52,209 nucleotides of DNA from Kordiimonadaceae bacterium (GTDB taxonomy: Bacteria; Pseudomonadota; Alphaproteobacteria; Sphingomonadales; Emcibacteraceae): positions 1 through 52,209 of the forward strand of contig JACKKT010000014.1 of the NCBI GenBank assembly GCA_024236295.1, in the 5' to 3' direction. Below are positions 51,455 through 52,209 of the stretch, one piece after another. A model generated the notes under the pieces. It worked only from the letters and a program-made list of their open reading frames with translations. It ran no database searches and was not told where the DNA came from. The stretch's first letter is position 1, and each line of letters begins with the position of its first letter. The translations under genes were made by a program, and so were the position numbers.

Positions 51455-52209
51455 ATGAGCGGCTTAAAAATATACAACACGCTGAGCAATAAGAAAGAAG
51501 AGTTCAAACCGATCGACCCCAACCATGTCACCATGTATGTGTGCGGTCCGACCGTTTATGATTATGCCCATGTGGGCAATGCCCGTCCGGTGGTTGTGTT
51601 TGATACGCTGGCAAGATTGCTTCGGCATGATTATGGTGGGCTTACATATGCCCGTAACATTACCGATATTGATGATAAAATCATTGAAGCAAGCCAGAAA
51701 ACCGGTGATGACATCTCAGTAATCACTGAAAAATTCACCCGCATATATGAAGAGGATATGGCCGCCCTAAATGCCGAGCTGCCGGATGTGCGGCCGAAAG
51801 CCACTGATTATATAGCGGAAATGATCGCATTAATCAGTGACCTGGTGAATAAGGGCCATGCCTATGTTGCCGAGGGTCATGTGCTGTTTCAGGTATCCAC
51901 CATGAAGGATTATGGCGAACTTTCCGGACGCACGGTCGAAGACCTGCTGGCCGGGGCGCGGGTTGATGTGGCTGATTATAAACGCGAAGCGCCGGATTTT
52001 GTGCTCTGGAAACCATCGAGCGATGAGCAGCCGGGCTGGCAAAGCCCTTGGGGCCGTGGCCGTCCGGGCTGGCATATTGAATGTTCGGCAATGATTGAAA
52101 AGAATTTTGGCAAAACCATTGATATTCATGGTGGTGGTCAGGATCTGATTTTTCCCCATCATGAAAATGAAATTGCCCAGAGCAAATGTTCCCACGGCGG
52201 TGCCAAGCT
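51455..52209 (+). CDS. cysS: Cysteine-tRNA ligase (partial)
   Basis: The first 251 codons of CysRS; the 3' end lies beyond the window. Visible: start SGLKIYNTLSNKKEEFKPID, zinc ligand C in MYVCGPTVYDYAHVGNARP with the HIGH-type HVGN, and the second zinc site GWHIECSAM with DIHGGGQDLIFPHHENEIAQ. It starts on the base after the gltX stop (TAAATG), so the two synthetase genes are co-transcribed and coupled. Confidence 0.96.
   Translation, partial: MSGLKIYNTLSNKKEEFKPIDPNHVTMYVCGPTVYDYAHVGNARPVVVFDTLARLLRHDYGGLTYARNITDIDDKIIEASQKTGDDISVITEKFTRIYEEDMAALNAELPDVRPKATDYIAEMIALISDLVNKGHAYVAEGHVLFQVSTMKDYGELSGRTVEDLLAGARVDVADYKREAPDFVLWKPSSDEQPGWQSPWGRGRPGWHIECSAMIEKNFGKTIDIHGGGQDLIFPHHENEIAQSKCSHGGAK

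Noticed and set aside
1..52209. CRISPR arrays, insertion sequences, prophage or toxin-antitoxin genes
   Set aside because: No regularly spaced repeats, transposases, phage genes or typical toxin-antitoxin pairs were found on either strand.

Overview
The window reads as a chromosomal segment of an alphaproteobacterium with moderate to low G+C. The evidence is gene content and signals: short ETF-ubiquinone oxidoreductase, TPR-ispE pair, class II DAHP synthase, a UDG variant of the type I associate with alphaproteobacteria, a CtrA-type box (TTAA-N7-TTAACCAT) and paired Pho boxes at phoB. I cannot name the genus; Emcibacter/Kordiimonas-like marine lineages would fit, but that is a guess. Housekeeping genes at both ends are visibly more G+C-rich than the AT-rich polysaccharide genes in the middle.

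Layout. 1-3 kb: minus-strand udg, slt and moaB (moaB cut by the window edge). 3-4.6 kb: a CDF metal transporter, then an ArsR-type regulator with a palindromic operator candidate and a previously uncalled 33-residue cysteine-rich peptide. 4.6-9.4 kb: cell-wall peptide recycling genes (AmiD-like amidase, dipeptide epimerase), a DUF819 membrane protein, a periplasmic metallo-beta-lactamase-fold enzyme and a D-cysteine desulfhydrase. 9.5-13.8 kb: ETF-QO, a TPR protein and ispE.

13.9-32.3 kb is an exopolysaccharide region with two export modules. The first is a 930-residue multi-SLBB protein plus a YjbH barrel plus a TviB-type UDP-HexNAc dehydrogenase. The second is a syntenic XrtA/PEP-CTERM-type set: OPX lipoprotein, chain-length protein, tyrosine autokinase, beta-barrel, ATPase, deacetylase and FemAB protein. 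Between them lie YdcF, tRNA-Gln, an exported C-type-lectin-fold protein and wecB. No exosortase, PEP-CTERM substrate or glycosyltransferase is present in the window.

32.3-38.1 kb: a small membrane protein behind a full CtrA box, phoR-phoB with two perfect 20-bp Pho-box repeats, and then the most unusual unit. This is a Tat-exported orphan protein followed by a PqqD-like protein, an HprK-related kinase and a PF14907-type nucleotidyltransferase, preceded by an excellent sigma-54 promoter with an upstream palindrome. I propose that these four genes form one poorly understood surface or peptide modification system, possibly linked to the neighbouring EPS machinery.

38.1-52.2 kb: gph, glmU-glmS (UDP-GlcNAc supply for envelope and EPS), a DUF4440 protein, a GIY-YIG protein flanked by two 87-bp palindromic repeats (one supplies the last 11 codons of the next gene), a flavodoxin-fold oxidoreductase, a CocE-type hydrolase, gor, class II aroG, nadE, gltX and the start of cysS.
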